Shown piece after piece: positions 36,044 through 44,884 of a stretch of DNA of 64,000 nucleotides. The position numbers and the translations under genes are program-made. Every line of letters begins with the position of its first letter. Position 1 is the stretch's first letter. Source of the DNA: Pseudanabaena mucicola str. Chao 1806 (GTDB lineage: Bacteria; Cyanobacteriota; Cyanobacteriia; Pseudanabaenales; Pseudanabaenaceae). The notes under the pieces are model-generated. The model did not search any database. It was not told the origin of the DNA and worked only from the letters and a program-made list of their open reading frames with translations. The stretch is from contig NZ_CP097329.1 in assembly GCF_030323025.1 (NCBI RefSeq), positions 465,001-529,000 of the forward strand. The letters run 5' to 3'.

Positions 36044-36204
36044 GAAAATCCTCCGCGCCGCCGTGGAATGGGCAAAAGGCTTAGGCGATAAACTACGGGA
36101 GAAAAGCGAGAAAACCGCCCAAACCTGTAGCGCCGCTATGTGGCAAGCCAGTCACAACGGCGATCATGTTGCACAAGGTCAAAACTTTGCTAGGCTAAGT
36201 AATT
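35967..36204 (+). other. Protein-like fragment joined to the DUF499 gene at HIP1
   Basis: On the plus strand, from the HIP1 octamer to 36198, the frame reads ARRDEYTSKIREARKLSSD, then ILRAAVEWAKGLGDKLRE and TCSAAMWQASHNGDHVAQ. The amino-acid composition and regularity look coding, but no start is evident and I do not recognise the family. It is probably a 3' fragment of another gene, cut at the same HIP1 that truncates DUF499. Confidence 0.4.
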
Positions 36205-37119
36205 ATGAGGACTGACACGCTTTTCTATCAATTATTTAACGCCTTTCACAGCTTGCTATTTGAGCTAATCGAACGCCCGATCTCGGAAGCAGAGGGCTAT
36301 GAATTTATCTCAGTGGAAGTGAAAGAGAAAGCCTTTCGCTTTGATGGAATATTTATCCCAAAAACGAAAGACAAACCGATCTATTTAATAGAAGTACAAT
36401 TTCAGCAAAAGGAAGACTTTTACTGGGAGTACTTATCGGAAATATATCTGTATTTGAACCAATCTCGTCCAGAACAGGACTGGAAAGCGATCGCCATCTT
36501 TGCGAGGCGTAGCTATGAGCCAGAGCCAAGAAGCCATGTGCAGGAGATGCTCAACTGTCAAAGGATACAAAGAGTCTACCTAGAAGACTTGGTAGATCGG
36601 GAGACGGACTCCTTTGCGATCGCTATTGTTCAGTTAATCTTGTCTAGTGAAAGTCAAGCCGTAGCTATGGCAAGACAATTGGGCGATAAAATTGAGCAGG
36701 AAAATGATCCCGAAATTCAAGAGCAGGTATTAGAATTAATAGAGACGGTATTGGTATATAAATTTCCCAAATTAACTCGTCAGGAGATTGAGGCAATGTT
36801 TACATACAGCGATTTAAAGCAGACCCGTGTATATCAAGATGCAAAAGAAGAAGGCGAACAACGTGGTGAGCAACGTGGTTTACAGCTAGGTGAACAAAAA
36901 GGTTTAAAGCTAGGCGAACAGCGCGGACTGGTCAAAGGACAAGCTACGATGCTGCTGCGGCTGCTCAATCGCAAATTTGGACAGATTAGCCCAAGTTTGC
37001 GGGGCAAGGTAAACAAACTATCGGCAAAACAGCTAGAAAATTTAGCCGAAGCATTATTTGACTTAGAGACGATTGCTGACCTAAGTGAGTGGCTAAAGAC
37101 TCAAGGTAAAGCTAAATAG
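36205..37119 (+). CDS. Rpn family (DUF2887) nuclease-like protein
   Basis: A 304-residue member of the Rpn/transposase-like PD-(D/E)XK family: MRTDTLFYQLFNAFHSLLFELI, then KAFRFDGIFIPKTKDKPIYLIEVQFQQKEDFYWEY with the D...E-x-Q pattern, and SYEPEPRSHVQEM. Residues 213-240 hold a repeat of Gly-Glu-Gln/Leu-type heptads (GEQRG, GLQLG), and the C-terminus has the LLRLLNRKFG...L...L segment. Rpn proteins promote recombination and DNA cleavage in vitro; their role in cyanobacteria is unclear. Complete, with a good start. Confidence 0.85.
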   Translation: MRTDTLFYQLFNAFHSLLFELIERPISEAEGYEFISVEVKEKAFRFDGIFIPKTKDKPIYLIEVQFQQKEDFYWEYLSEIYLYLNQSRPEQDWKAIAIFARRSYEPEPRSHVQEMLNCQRIQRVYLEDLVDRETDSFAIAIVQLILSSESQAVAMARQLGDKIEQENDPEIQEQVLELIETVLVYKFPKLTRQEIEAMFTYSDLKQTRVYQDAKEEGEQRGEQRGLQLGEQKGLKLGEQRGLVKGQATMLLRLLNRKFGQISPSLRGKVNKLSAKQLENLAEALFDLETIADLSEWLKTQGKAK

Positions 37120-37169
37120 AGGATTTTTGAACCAATACAAAAAAGGGCAGGACAGCTAATGAAGCCGAA

Positions 37170-38135
37170 TTGCAAGGATTAGGAATGCAATTGCAAGCCT
37201 ATAACGATACGCAATTTAGGGACAAATCCAAGATTCAGTACCTAGCTGACATGGTAAATACCAACCATCCTGCCAACATTCAGCATATTCAAACAGACCT
37301 AGCCACCGTCGCCAAAGCCAATCTGAAGCAATTCATCAGCGATCGCGGTGTGATGTTGGATAAAGCTGTGCTGATAGCCGATCATATTTCTGAACAATTC
37401 CAAAAGCTGAGAGATAGCTATCGGTTAACTCAAATCCAAATCGGACAATTTGCAGGACTGAATGTGTATCTGAGTAGATTTGGCTCTGAGGTCAATGGCT
37501 CGATTGGTATGAGCATTAGTTCAGGCTATGAATTTAATGTTGATTGCCACAATCCGCATAGTTCTCTTTTGCATGTGGTGAGGAATGCGATCGCTGCCAA
37601 ATTGACTACAGCCCAAGAAACTCTCGAACGAGATCGGCAAGAGCTACCAATCTTGCAAAAGCGCGTCAGTCAGCCGTTCGATCAACTTCAGAGATACCAC
37701 GAAAAAGCAAATCGGTTAGAATTTCTCAAGCTACTGTTTGATGTAATTGCTAACGAAGCACCCGTGGATAATGACGATCAAGATCCTAATCTTGATGATG
37801 AGGAATTGACTGACTCAAGAGAAATATTTTGGCAACGTGATTCTGTAGTCGCCAAGTTGGAACCACCATCAACAGCGATCGTGGAATCGTTGAGGCGGAG
37901 ACAGTTTGAGGATTGGGTATCATGTGAGGCTGATAACTGGCTTGAACAAATCGCGCAGATTGTTAGCAATGTTGAGATTGAAATTCCTGTGAATGGCGAT
38001 CGGCTTTTGCAGTTTCTGCAACCGCAAGTATTCAAGCCGTTGTCTGAATTCATGCTTTTAGAAAGAGGAGGTAAGCAACTTGTGATTCCGCAGAAGAATG
38101 TAAATGAGGAGAGAGAACAGTTGAAATTATTCTAA
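37170..38135 (+). CDS. C-terminal part of a large helicase/methylase-like protein
   Basis: The frame opens at TTG 37170 with no stop until 38135, and open codons continue upstream to about 37130 without a good start, so it is probably a 3' remnant. IGQFAGLNVYLSRFGSE and NAIAAKLTTAQETLERDRQELPILQKRVSQPFDQLQ resemble the C-terminal segment of large plasmid-type helicase/methylases (ELPxLQxRVxQPF motif). No helicase core is present. A 49-base piece of this region (37587-37636) is duplicated at 41966-42014 between HIP1-like sites. Confidence 0.55.
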   Translation: MQGLGMQLQAYNDTQFRDKSKIQYLADMVNTNHPANIQHIQTDLATVAKANLKQFISDRGVMLDKAVLIADHISEQFQKLRDSYRLTQIQIGQFAGLNVYLSRFGSEVNGSIGMSISSGYEFNVDCHNPHSSLLHVVRNAIAAKLTTAQETLERDRQELPILQKRVSQPFDQLQRYHEKANRLEFLKLLFDVIANEAPVDNDDQDPNLDDEELTDSREIFWQRDSVVAKLEPPSTAIVESLRRRQFEDWVSCEADNWLEQIAQIVSNVEIEIPVNGDRLLQFLQPQVFKPLSEFMLLERGGKQLVIPQKNVNEEREQLKLF

Positions 38136-39384
38136 ATTGAGTAAAGTATGGGAGCAAGTTTTCGCTTTGTGAAGGCTTGTTCTTGTACTATGACTTTACT
38201 AGATAATCCTTGTAACAAGAAAGACACTATTAATGGTTAATTCATTGCCAAATATACCTTTAGCGATCGATATTGAAAGCAAAGCAGTCTTAAAAAAACT
38301 GGCAAAAGCGCATCAAGCATTGGCGGAGCTAAAAGGAGTTGCCGCCAGTATTCCCAACCAAAGTATCTTGATCAATACTCTATCTGAGATCTTGCACCAT
38401 TCTAAAAAGGGGTTGCAAAAAGACGAGAGATGTGAAAAAAAGGGCGTAGTACTAATTTAAATAACGATATGGAAAGCATCGTTAAGCACGCCCAAAGGTT
38501 AGTTTATAGCCTTCTGAGCTTTATGCCTAGTGTGTATCAAAAAGCCAGTCTGAATGCGATATTGGGACTATTTCTCGAAGCGCAGGGACATCCTTTACCT
38601 CAACATACGCAAGTAAAATCAGCCAGTTCGTTAAGTCGGTTTCAAAATCACTATAACTGGTCTACGCGGTCAGTGATTCGGATAACCCGTCAGATCATCT
38701 TAGAGCAAATCGCTCAGCATCGACCATACAAAGGGAGTCCATTGAAGATCTTGATTGACTTGACCACATTGACAAAATGCGGCAAGTTTTTGCATCTAAA
38801 TACCTCGACGGCTGACGGCTCAGCCCCATGGGTAAGGATGCTCAACGGTAAGCGAGGACTTCATCTAGTCTTACTTTATCTAGTCTACGGTGAGTGGCGA
38901 ATACCATGGAGTTTTAGAGTGTGGCGCGGCAAGGGATATGCGAGTCCATCAGACTTAGCTTGTAAATTGTTGGGAACAGTGCCAAAGCGATTAACCCAAG
39001 GCAGGAAAGTAATTGTTCTTGCTGATACTGAGTTTTGCACAGTCAAGTTTTTAAATACAGTCCGAGCAAAGGCTTGGCGAGTTGTTGTGGGCATACGCTG
39101 CAATCGTAAGCTTCAAGATGGGCGTTCGGTCAAACAACTTTATCGTCATGGCAAACGGGGGCAACAAGTTTTACTCGAAGGGCTAAGTACCACATTTACC
39201 ATCTCTTGGTTCTGGCTCAAAAGAGCTGATAGCAAACGAGAGTTACGCTTTGTGATTTCTTCTCATCCTTATTCGGGTGCTTATCTGGTGATGTTGGGTC
39301 GTAAGCGTTGGGCGATTGAGGGATTTTTCAAAACCATTAAACATCGCTTTGGTTTACATTGTTTTGGGCAGTCTACAAAACTTG

Positions 39385-40711
39385 GAGAGTGTAAATTAAA
39401 GTGTGTAAAGTCTGGGATATATATAGAGAGATGATCAAGACACACAATTACCAACAATAAAACCGATGAATATCCGCAAAGAATTGCTAGACGAATTGCT
39501 GCAAGAATGTAAAACACCACCCGACCTATTCGGAGAAGGAGGAATCCTGAAACAACTAACCACCGCACTGGTGGAACGAGCATTAGAAGCAGAATTATCA
39601 ACGCATCTAGGGTACAAGAAGCACGAATCCAGACCAGAAGGACAAAGCAACAGTCGCAACGGCTATAGCCAGAAAAAAGTCCAAGGCGACTTTGGCATAG
39701 CCGAAATTGCAATACCACGCGATCGCAACGGAGAGTTTGAACCCCATCTGGTGAAGAAAGGACAAAGCCGCTTGTCAGGACTAGACGAGAAGATCATTGC
39801 CCTATATGCCAGAGGGATGAGTGTCAGGGATATCCAAGGACAGTTGCAAGAAATGTATGGTGTCGAGGTATCACCAGCCCTCATTTCCAATGTCACTGAT
39901 GCCGTAATTGATGAGGTGAAACAATGGCAAAACCGTCCCCTTGATGCGGTTTATCCAATTGTATTTCTGGACTGTCTAGTCATCAAAGTGCGAGACAATG
40001 GCAGGGTGATTAACAAGTCCCTGTACTTTGCCTTGGCGGTGAATATGGACGGATACAAGGAATTATTGGGTATGTGGATTTCACCGAATGAGGGTGCAAA
40101 ATTCTGGTTATCGGTACTCACCGAAATTCGTAACCGTGGGGTCAAAGATATTTTGATTGCTTGCGTTGACGGTTTGACTGGTTTTCCCAATGCTATCGAA
40201 ACGGTATTTCCTAAAACGCAGGTGCAGTTGTGCATTGTCCACATGGTCAGAAACTCGGTTGCTTTTGTACCTTGGCAACAGCGTAAGCAGGTTTGTGCCG
40301 ACCTCAAGGCGATTTATGCGGCGACGACGGAATCGGAGGCGGAGTTTAACCTTGAACTCTTTGCTGAAAAATGGGACAAACTATATCCCTCGATCTCCAA
40401 ATCTTGGCGCAGTCATTGGGCGAACATTATCCCCTTCTTTGCGTTTCCTCTTGAGATTCGCAGGGCAATTTATACGACTAATGCGATTGAGTCGATGAAT
40501 AGCAGTTTGCGGAAGGTGATTAAGTCTCAGCAGATTTTTCCGACCGATGAGGCTGCTTTCAAGCTGGTTTACTTGGCTATGCGGAATATTTCTAAGAAAT
40601 GGACTATGCCCATTCGCGATTGGAAACCTGCTCTCAATCGCTTTGCGATCCTCTTCGAGGATCGGCTCCATCTCTAGCTTCTAGACTTTACACACTTTGC
40701 TTGACAGTCTC
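39385..40711 (+). mobile_element. IS256-family element copy 2
   Basis: A 1,327-base element with ends GAGAGTGTAAATTAAAGTGT and the imperfect complement. It sits within the IS4-like transposase gene, flanked by AAAACTTG repeats (39377-39384 and 40712-40719). It is nearly identical to copy 1 at 20540-23463 but without an inner insertion, so it is the intact reference copy. Confidence 0.92.
39466..40677 (+). CDS. IS256-family transposase (intact)
   Basis: A 403-residue mutator-type transposase. [20 protein letters not shown] begins the N-terminal domain; the DDE residues lie in [22 protein letters not shown] and [24 protein letters not shown] and [12 protein letters not shown] are typical of the family. 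It starts 81 bases inside the left end, as does copy 1. No frame damage is visible, so it could be the active source of both copies in this region. Confidence 0.95.
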   Translation: MNIRKELLDELLQECKTPPDLFGEGGILKQLTTALVERALEAELSTHLGYKKHESRPEGQSNSRNGYSQKKVQGDFGIAEIAIPRDRNGEFEPHLVKKGQSRLSGLDEKIIALYARGMSVRDIQGQLQEMYGVEVSPALISNVTDAVIDEVKQWQNRPLDAVYPIVFLDCLVIKVRDNGRVINKSLYFALAVNMDGYKELLGMWISPNEGAKFWLSVLTEIRNRGVKDILIACVDGLTGFPNAIETVFPKTQVQLCIVHMVRNSVAFVPWQQRKQVCADLKAIYAATTESEAEFNLELFAEKWDKLYPSISKSWRSHWANIIPFFAFPLEIRRAIYTTNAIESMNSSLRKVIKSQQIFPTDEAAFKLVYLAMRNISKKWTMPIRDWKPALNRFAILFEDRLHL

Positions 40712-41909
40712 AAAACTTGGAGTTTTTCGTTGGCTAATTCTATCTCTGATTGCTTATCTTTTGGCTCACTGGAGTACTCAATGGTCGCCACCTCCTGTCT
40801 TGGACTGGAAGGCTGCCTCTGATTTGACACTTTCTGTTTTATTCCCTTCTGTCCTTTGGTTAAAACTCCTCCGATACATCCGAATTAATGCTGATATTGC
40901 TGCTCGTTATGGTTTTAAAATTGTTCTCAAACCCATTCCTACTTAAAGCTTTTGGGAATGGTGCAAGATCTCAGCTATCTTTGCAAGAAGCGAAAGATAG
41001 TTCAGCAATTGAAAATATCATCACAACCCATGATGATCTGTATCGAAGCGATAGCCTTGCCGAGCAGTTTGTCAGTGTCGCCGCAAAAGAGGTATACAAC
41101 TATGCCACAGCCTTGCGAAACGGATTTACACAAGTTAAGCAGACAGGACTATTGACGAATAACGACATTCTCAAAATACACGCTTGCATAGAAGAAAATC
41201 GTGCTGGTTATCGCAAGCTATCTGGTACTGCATTGAAGAACGATCAGACAGGAGAGACAGTTTATACCCCGCCTCAGCTTTATGACCAAATAGTAGCTTT
41301 GATGAGCAATCTCGAAAAATTTATAAACGATGATACTCTCTGTGACTGGGATGAACTTACCAAAATGGCAGTAATCCATCATCAGTTTGAAAGCATACAT
41401 CCGTTTTATGATGGAAATGGTAGAACAGGAAGAATTATCAACATCTTATATCTAGTCAAGCAAGGCTTACTCGGTAGTCCCGTCCTGTATCTTTCACGCT
41501 ATATCAACCAATATAAAAGTGATTACTATCGTTTGTTGCAAGAGGTTCGCACTGAAGGAAATTGGGAAGACTGGCTGCTATTCATGCTGGAAGGGATTGA
41601 ACAGACTTCTCGACAAACGATAGTGTTAATTCAGAGCATTAGGGATTTGATGCAGCAATACAAAATAAGACTACGAGGAGAACTGCCAAAAATCTACAGT
41701 CAAGATTTGCTCAACATTATTTTTAGCCATCCCTACAGCAAAATAGAATTTGTTGTTCAAGGGCTAGAGGTGACGCGCATTACCGCAACCAGATATTTGG
41801 ACGAGATGACCCGCATAGGATTGATGAGCAAGCAAAAACTGGGACGAGATAACTATTACATCAACATTGCCCTGTTTAACTTGTTGGGTAATGTGCATGA
41901 AAAGTGAAG

Positions 41910-41944
41910 TTTTCTATACATATTGTAAAAACCTGTATAGAAAA
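41910..41944. promoter_or_regulatory. Palindromic hairpin immediately after fic
   Basis: TTTTCTATACA (41910-41920) and TGTATAGAAAA (41934-41944) form a perfect 11-base inverted repeat with a 13-base loop, and a third TTTTCTATA-like half follows at about 41953. It lies 3 bases past the fic stop. It could be a terminator or an operator for a regulator. The symmetry is clear, but the function is not. Confidence 0.55.
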
Positions 41945-41965
41945 ATGAGCTTTTCTATATATATT

Positions 41966-42014
41966 GATCGCTGCCAAATTGACTACAGCCCAAGAAACTC
42001 TTGAACGCGATCGC
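41966..42014 (+). repeat. Duplicated scrap of the helicase-like gene between HIP1-like sites
   Basis: Bases 41966-42014 repeat 37589-37636 almost exactly (encoding AAKLTTAQETLERDR). They start within a GATCGC derived from HIP1 and end at the HIP1 octamer 42007-42014. The segment is not a gene and is a direct repeat about 4.4 kb from its source. Confidence 0.75.
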
Positions 42015-42091
42015 ACTATATTCCTAAGTATGTTAGCTTTATACTATGTGATTTTATGACTAAAACTACTACTCACGGCTAGGAATGAATA

Positions 42092-42301
42092 ATGCTAGAA
42101 GTTACCTTGTCACAACATTATCAGATTTCTATCCCACAGGAAATTAGAGATTTGTTAAATTTACAAGTGGGGCAGAAGTTTTCGGTTGTTTTAAAAAACG
42201 ATTCAATTACACTTGTCCCTAAATCTTCTATCCAATCATTCCGAGGTATCTTAAAGGGAGCTAATACTCACAATGTACGCGATCGCAGTGAAAGAGTATG
42301 A
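42092..42301 (+). CDS. vapB: VapB-like antitoxin (AbrB fold)
   Basis: A 69-residue AbrB/SpoVT-type protein: VTLSQHYQISIPQEIRDLLNLQVGQKFSVVL is the classic swapped-hairpin DNA-binding fold. It is followed by a short tail. It overlaps the PIN gene by 4 bases (ATGA), as typical of VapBC operons. It should autoregulate the operon and neutralise VapC. Confidence 0.85.
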   Translation: MLEVTLSQHYQISIPQEIRDLLNLQVGQKFSVVLKNDSITLVPKSSIQSFRGILKGANTHNVRDRSERV

Positions 42302-42678
42302 AGTTTCTTGTTGATACTTGTGGATGGTTAGAGTGGTTGACTGATGGTGTATTGGCTGATGAGTTTGCTCCCTACTTAAACGATCCCGATAATTTGATTA
42401 TTCCGACTTCCATACAATATGAGTTGCATAAATGGATATGCCGCGAACGTGATGTGGTATTGGCGATGCAAATCATTGAACTCACTCAGCAATCTACTGT
42501 AATTCCGTTGACTCAATCTCTGGCGTTACTTGCTTCGGAATTATCACAAAAGCATAAATTGAGTTTTGCGGATTCAATTATCTATGCAACAGCCCAGCAA
42601 GAGAATGTTAAGCTTATTACATCAGATAATCATTTTGAAGGGTTGCCTGATGTAATTTATTTCTCTAAAAAGTCTTGA
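42298..42678 (+). CDS. vapC: VapC-like PIN toxin
   Basis: A 126-residue PIN ribonuclease. The acidic residues are in MKFLVDTCGWLEWL, PTSIQYELHKW, LSFADSIIYATAQQ and LITSDNHFEGLPDV. VapC proteins cleave specific RNAs such as tRNAs. The arrangement with the upstream AbrB-type antitoxin is complete, and the lengths are normal. Expected to be functional. Confidence 0.9.
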   Translation: MKFLVDTCGWLEWLTDGVLADEFAPYLNDPDNLIIPTSIQYELHKWICRERDVVLAMQIIELTQQSTVIPLTQSLALLASELSQKHKLSFADSIIYATAQQENVKLITSDNHFEGLPDVIYFSKKS

Positions 42679-42799
42679 ACTTACACTTAGATCGCTAAGG
42701 TAACAAATTTTATTCTAAAAATTAGATAAATTACATTTCATAAATGTACGCTACAAGATCGGCGATCGCACTGTACATTAACTAGAAAGTAAATAAAGG

Positions 42800-43066
42800 T
42801 TAGTCTTCTCCATATTCATTTTTTAATTCAATCAATTTTGTGATTGAGTCTATGCACTTTGAAGAGACATACTCGTATCCCATTTGTGCGGTCTTTAAGT
42901 TTATCAAATCATCTTTATCTATTGTTTTATTAAACTTAGCTCGTGCTTCATCAACCTTAGCACTTTGCTCTTCCAATACCTTACAGGTGAGCAGGCTAAA
43001 CAGCCTGATGATGAGCCTGAATATCTTAGCCTTGAGCAGCTTGAACAGCTTGATGGTGAGATTCAA
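42800..43066 (-). CDS. Possible fragmentary protein
   Basis: An 88-codon frame of uncertain reality. The C-terminal part (VLEEQSAKVDEARAKFNKTIDKDD, residues 31-55, and the following helix) looks protein-like. The first 30 residues are antisense to the plus-strand remnant at 42983-43135, so the true 5' end is probably lost. No family recognised. It may be a decayed gene rather than a CDS. Confidence 0.3.
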   Translation of the reverse strand: MNLTIKLFKLLKAKIFRLIIRLFSLLTCKVLEEQSAKVDEARAKFNKTIDKDDLINLKTAQMGYEYVSSKCIDSITKLIELKNEYGED

Positions 43067-43135
43067 TTTGCTGCGGTTGTTACAGGAGATATCGACCTAC
43101 CTCCTGAGATTCAAGAAATTGATAATCTGCTGTAA
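42983..43135 (+). pseudogene. C-terminal gene remnant
   Basis: The plus strand from about 42983 reads EQAKQPDDEPEYLSLEQLEQ, then GEIQFAAVVTGDIDLPPEIQ, ending IDNLL and a stop at 43133-43135. The acidic, regular composition suggests a genuine protein C-terminus whose upstream part has been lost. I do not recognise the family. Taken with the neighbouring fragment, the stretch 42679-43294 holds no intact gene. Confidence 0.4.
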
Positions 43136-43294
43136 AAAAACTTTGTCTCATGTCAAGGGGGCAAGTGCGATCGCCAATCTTGTAGCGTGAGTTGATGAAA
43201 TGTAACGGACTTGTTTTATCTTAACGAAAACAATCTATTCGGAAAAGTTTCTGGTCAGTTATAATGCCAGATAAGGATCTAGGAATTGATAATC

Positions 43295-43570
43295 ATGGCA
43301 GTCCGTCAACCCCGCTATAGCAAAGAAGAATTCGCCCAACGTGGCGATCTAATTTATCAAACGCAAATACGCCCACAAGTCGAAGCAAGTAATCATGGCA
43401 AAATAGTTGCTATTGACATTGAGACAGGAGATTTTGAGGTAGCTAATTCACCGATGTTAGCAGTTGATAAACTTTATGAACGTAAGCCCGATGCTCAACC
43501 TTGGGTGATTCGGATAGGACATAGAGCTGTCTTCCGTTTTGGCAGTCGCAGCCTCAGAAAACCCGTATGA
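43295..43570 (+). CDS. Small protein coupled to an aspartic protease
   Basis: A 91-residue protein (AVRQPRYSKEEFAQRGDLIYQTQIRPQVEAS...). The first third is helical; the rest is beta-rich (GKIVAIDIETGDFEVA and WVIRIGHRAVFRFGSRSL). No family recognised. ATG 43295 is chosen as the more usual start over the in-frame ATG at 43286. The protease gene overlaps its stop (ATGA). It may be an antitoxin-like partner or a substrate. Confidence 0.6.
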   Translation: MAVRQPRYSKEEFAQRGDLIYQTQIRPQVEASNHGKIVAIDIETGDFEVANSPMLAVDKLYERKPDAQPWVIRIGHRAVFRFGSRSLRKPV

Positions 43571-43938
43571 TGTTCGGTTTTGTCAATAATAATTGTGAAG
43601 CAATTATCAAAGTTGCAGTGGGTCGTATCGGTTCACCCAAAATAGCTATTGATGCTGTCATTGATACAGGATTCACCAGCTTTTTGTCTTTACCGCTTTC
43701 TGTCATCACAGATCTTGGATTGCCTTGGCACTATCGAGATATTGGCACATTAGGCGATGGGAGCGAGGTCGTTTTTGAAATATATAAAGCTTCTGTAATC
43801 TGGGATGGTCAAGAGCAAATTATTGATGTAGCGGCTTCTGATGCAGATCCGTTAGTAGGAATGGGTTTGTTGTATGGTTTTAAACTTCAGATTGAGGCAA
43901 TTGAAGGTGGGCGCGTTACAATCGAAGCCTTGACTTAG
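43567..43938 (+). CDS. Clan AA (retroviral-type) aspartic protease
   Basis: A 123-residue single-domain aspartic protease. The catalytic motif is VIDTGFTSFLSLP (residues about 33-45) and the flap strand follows. The C-terminal strand DADPLVGMGLLYGFKLQI holds the conserved DxLLGM-like element of the clan. Such short proteases act as dimers. Cyanobacteria have several in pairs with small partners; substrates are unknown. Its ATG overlaps the previous stop by two bases. Confidence 0.85.
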   Translation: MMFGFVNNNCEAIIKVAVGRIGSPKIAIDAVIDTGFTSFLSLPLSVITDLGLPWHYRDIGTLGDGSEVVFEIYKASVIWDGQEQIIDVAASDADPLVGMGLLYGFKLQIEAIEGGRVTIEALT

Positions 43939-44024
43939 CTTCAGTTCCGAGAAGTTATCCGCGATTCTTTTCAGGATGCATTCCGATGCTCAGAGCTTGT
44001 CAAAATTCCTTAGCAGGAGTTTTA

Positions 44025-44528
44025 ATGAAAATTAAATTAAGGAAAAGGATTGAACCAATGAGCTTGAAATACAATCTGTCAGATTTACCAACTGGAAGTG
44101 AATCAAGGCAGAGCCATGTAGAATTTATTCGCGTGAATCTAGAGCTACTGCTAGCCGTAGCATGGAATGGCTACGAAAGCGAAGGAAGAGGAGCAATCGT
44201 CATTGACGTAAGCCTATCCAAAGCATCACAAATTGGCATAAATCTATATCAACGTTGGCTAAACTCGGAGAGCTATGGTAGCTATCTGAGTCTCACCACT
44301 GTCAAGAGAATAGCCACAGAATCAGGCTATCCAAATCCCTTTCAAGGAGAAGAAAAGAGGCAAATCAACGAATACAAGCCAGAAAAGCAAGTAGTAGTAT
44401 GTTTCATCCGTTCCGATGGCGGATTTAGCTCCTATGTAATCGCCCATCCATTTCTAACCGCAAAACAAGCTTACGAAGCCAATAAATCAAGGCTAGAAAC
44501 CGAGTTTGCCGTGGATTCACCCACCTAA
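44025..44528 (+). CDS. Hypothetical protein upstream of the MoxR cluster
   Basis: A 167-residue protein of no recognised family. ATG 44025 is chosen because a strong AGGAG ends 5 bases upstream, though ATG 44058 is also possible. Central motifs include VEFIRVNLELLLAVAWNGYESEGRGAIVIDV and a C-terminal FIRSDGGFSSYVIAHP. It is followed by a good terminator hairpin (44556-44588), so it is probably transcribed separately from the downstream cluster. Confidence 0.6.
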   Translation: MKIKLRKRIEPMSLKYNLSDLPTGSESRQSHVEFIRVNLELLLAVAWNGYESEGRGAIVIDVSLSKASQIGINLYQRWLNSESYGSYLSLTTVKRIATESGYPNPFQGEEKRQINEYKPEKQVVVCFIRSDGGFSSYVIAHPFLTAKQAYEANKSRLETEFAVDSPT

Positions 44529-44555
44529 AACTTGCAACAATTCTAACCACCCAAA

Positions 44556-44588
44556 AGCCTCCTGATTTCAATCGGGAGGCTGCTTTTT
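44556..44588 (+). terminator. Rho-independent terminator
   Basis: AGCCTCCTGAT and ATCGGGAGGCT pair as an 11-base stem (with one G-U) around a TTCA loop, followed by GCTTTTTT. It ends the transcript of the hypothetical gene 44025-44528. This is a canonical structure. Confidence 0.85.
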
Positions 44589-44884
44589 TATGGAAATAAA
44601 TATGTCATCAAATCGAACCAAAAGTATCTTGTGCGGGCTGTTGCTATTAGCGATCGCCATCCATCCAGACCAACATCACCTTGAAGAAAAGCATCCAAAA
44701 ATCATCCATATCCAACGGAAAAGAAGGAAGAGATTGGCTATTAGCCATTAGCTGTTAGCTAGATTCCAGAATTAATGCATAACTTTCCAAAATCCAACCT
44801 TTCTCCTCAGCCAAAATCTACAACTCCCCAAAAGCTAACAGCTAAAAGCTAACAGCTAAAAGCTAATTGCCAAGAGCCAAAAAC
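44589..44884. repeat. Gap with heptanucleotide tandem repeats
   Basis: No gene is evident in these 296 bases. They contain five 7-base AGCTAAN units at 44833-44867 and an inverted set of related TTAGCT units near 44742-44762. Short tandem heptanucleotide repeats (STRR) are known in cyanobacterial intergenic DNA. They lie directly upstream of the gene at 44885. Confidence 0.75.

Larger units (their letters stand above)
38469..40946 (+). pseudogene. IS4-like transposase copy 1, interrupted
   Basis: The 5' part runs from 38469 (MESIVKHAQRLVYSLLSFMP) to the junction at 39384 after FGQSTKLG. The 3' part resumes after the inner IS256 element at 40720 (FRWLILSLIAYLLAH) and ends at 40946. The DDE residues are in the first part: ILIDLTTLTK, VLADTEF and the later WAIEGFFKTIKHRF. 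It is identical in layout to the intact copy at 48806-49948. Confidence 0.88.
38384..40974 (+). mobile_element. IS4-like element copy 1, itself interrupted by IS256
   Basis: The ends are perfect 19-base inverted repeats (CTGAGATCTTGCACCATTC at 38384-38402 and its complement at 40956-40974), with the 4-base target duplication CTAT (38380-38383 and 40975-40978). Without the inner element and its 8-base repeat the length is 1,256, identical to copy 2 at 48778-50033. The host gene is fic. The family is DDE, probably IS4/IS701-related given the 4-base duplication; this is not verified. Confidence 0.9.
38233..41907 (+). pseudogene. fic: fic gene split by two nested insertion sequences
   Basis: The 5' part (38233-38383) reads MVNSLPNIPLAIDIESKAVLKKLAKA and SIPNQSILINTLS. 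The 3' part from 40975 continues QEAKDSSAIENIITTHDDL and carries the Fic core HPFYDGNGRTGR (encoded near 41398-41433) and a C-terminal HTH-like region (VVQGLEVTRITATRYLDEM). Excising the element with one CTAT repeat restores INTLSLQEAKDS in frame. Fic proteins AMPylate or otherwise modify targets; here the active-site motif is intact but the gene cannot make full-length protein. Only the IS insertion disrupts it. Confidence 0.9.

Noticed and set aside
42840-43190. 116-codon plus-strand frame
   Set aside because: Frame does not coincide with the protein-like remnant at 42983-43135 and has no family match.
44833-44867. AGCTAAN repeat considered as iterons of a replication origin
   Set aside because: Only five 7-base units, no replication gene nearby; similar repeats are common STRRs.
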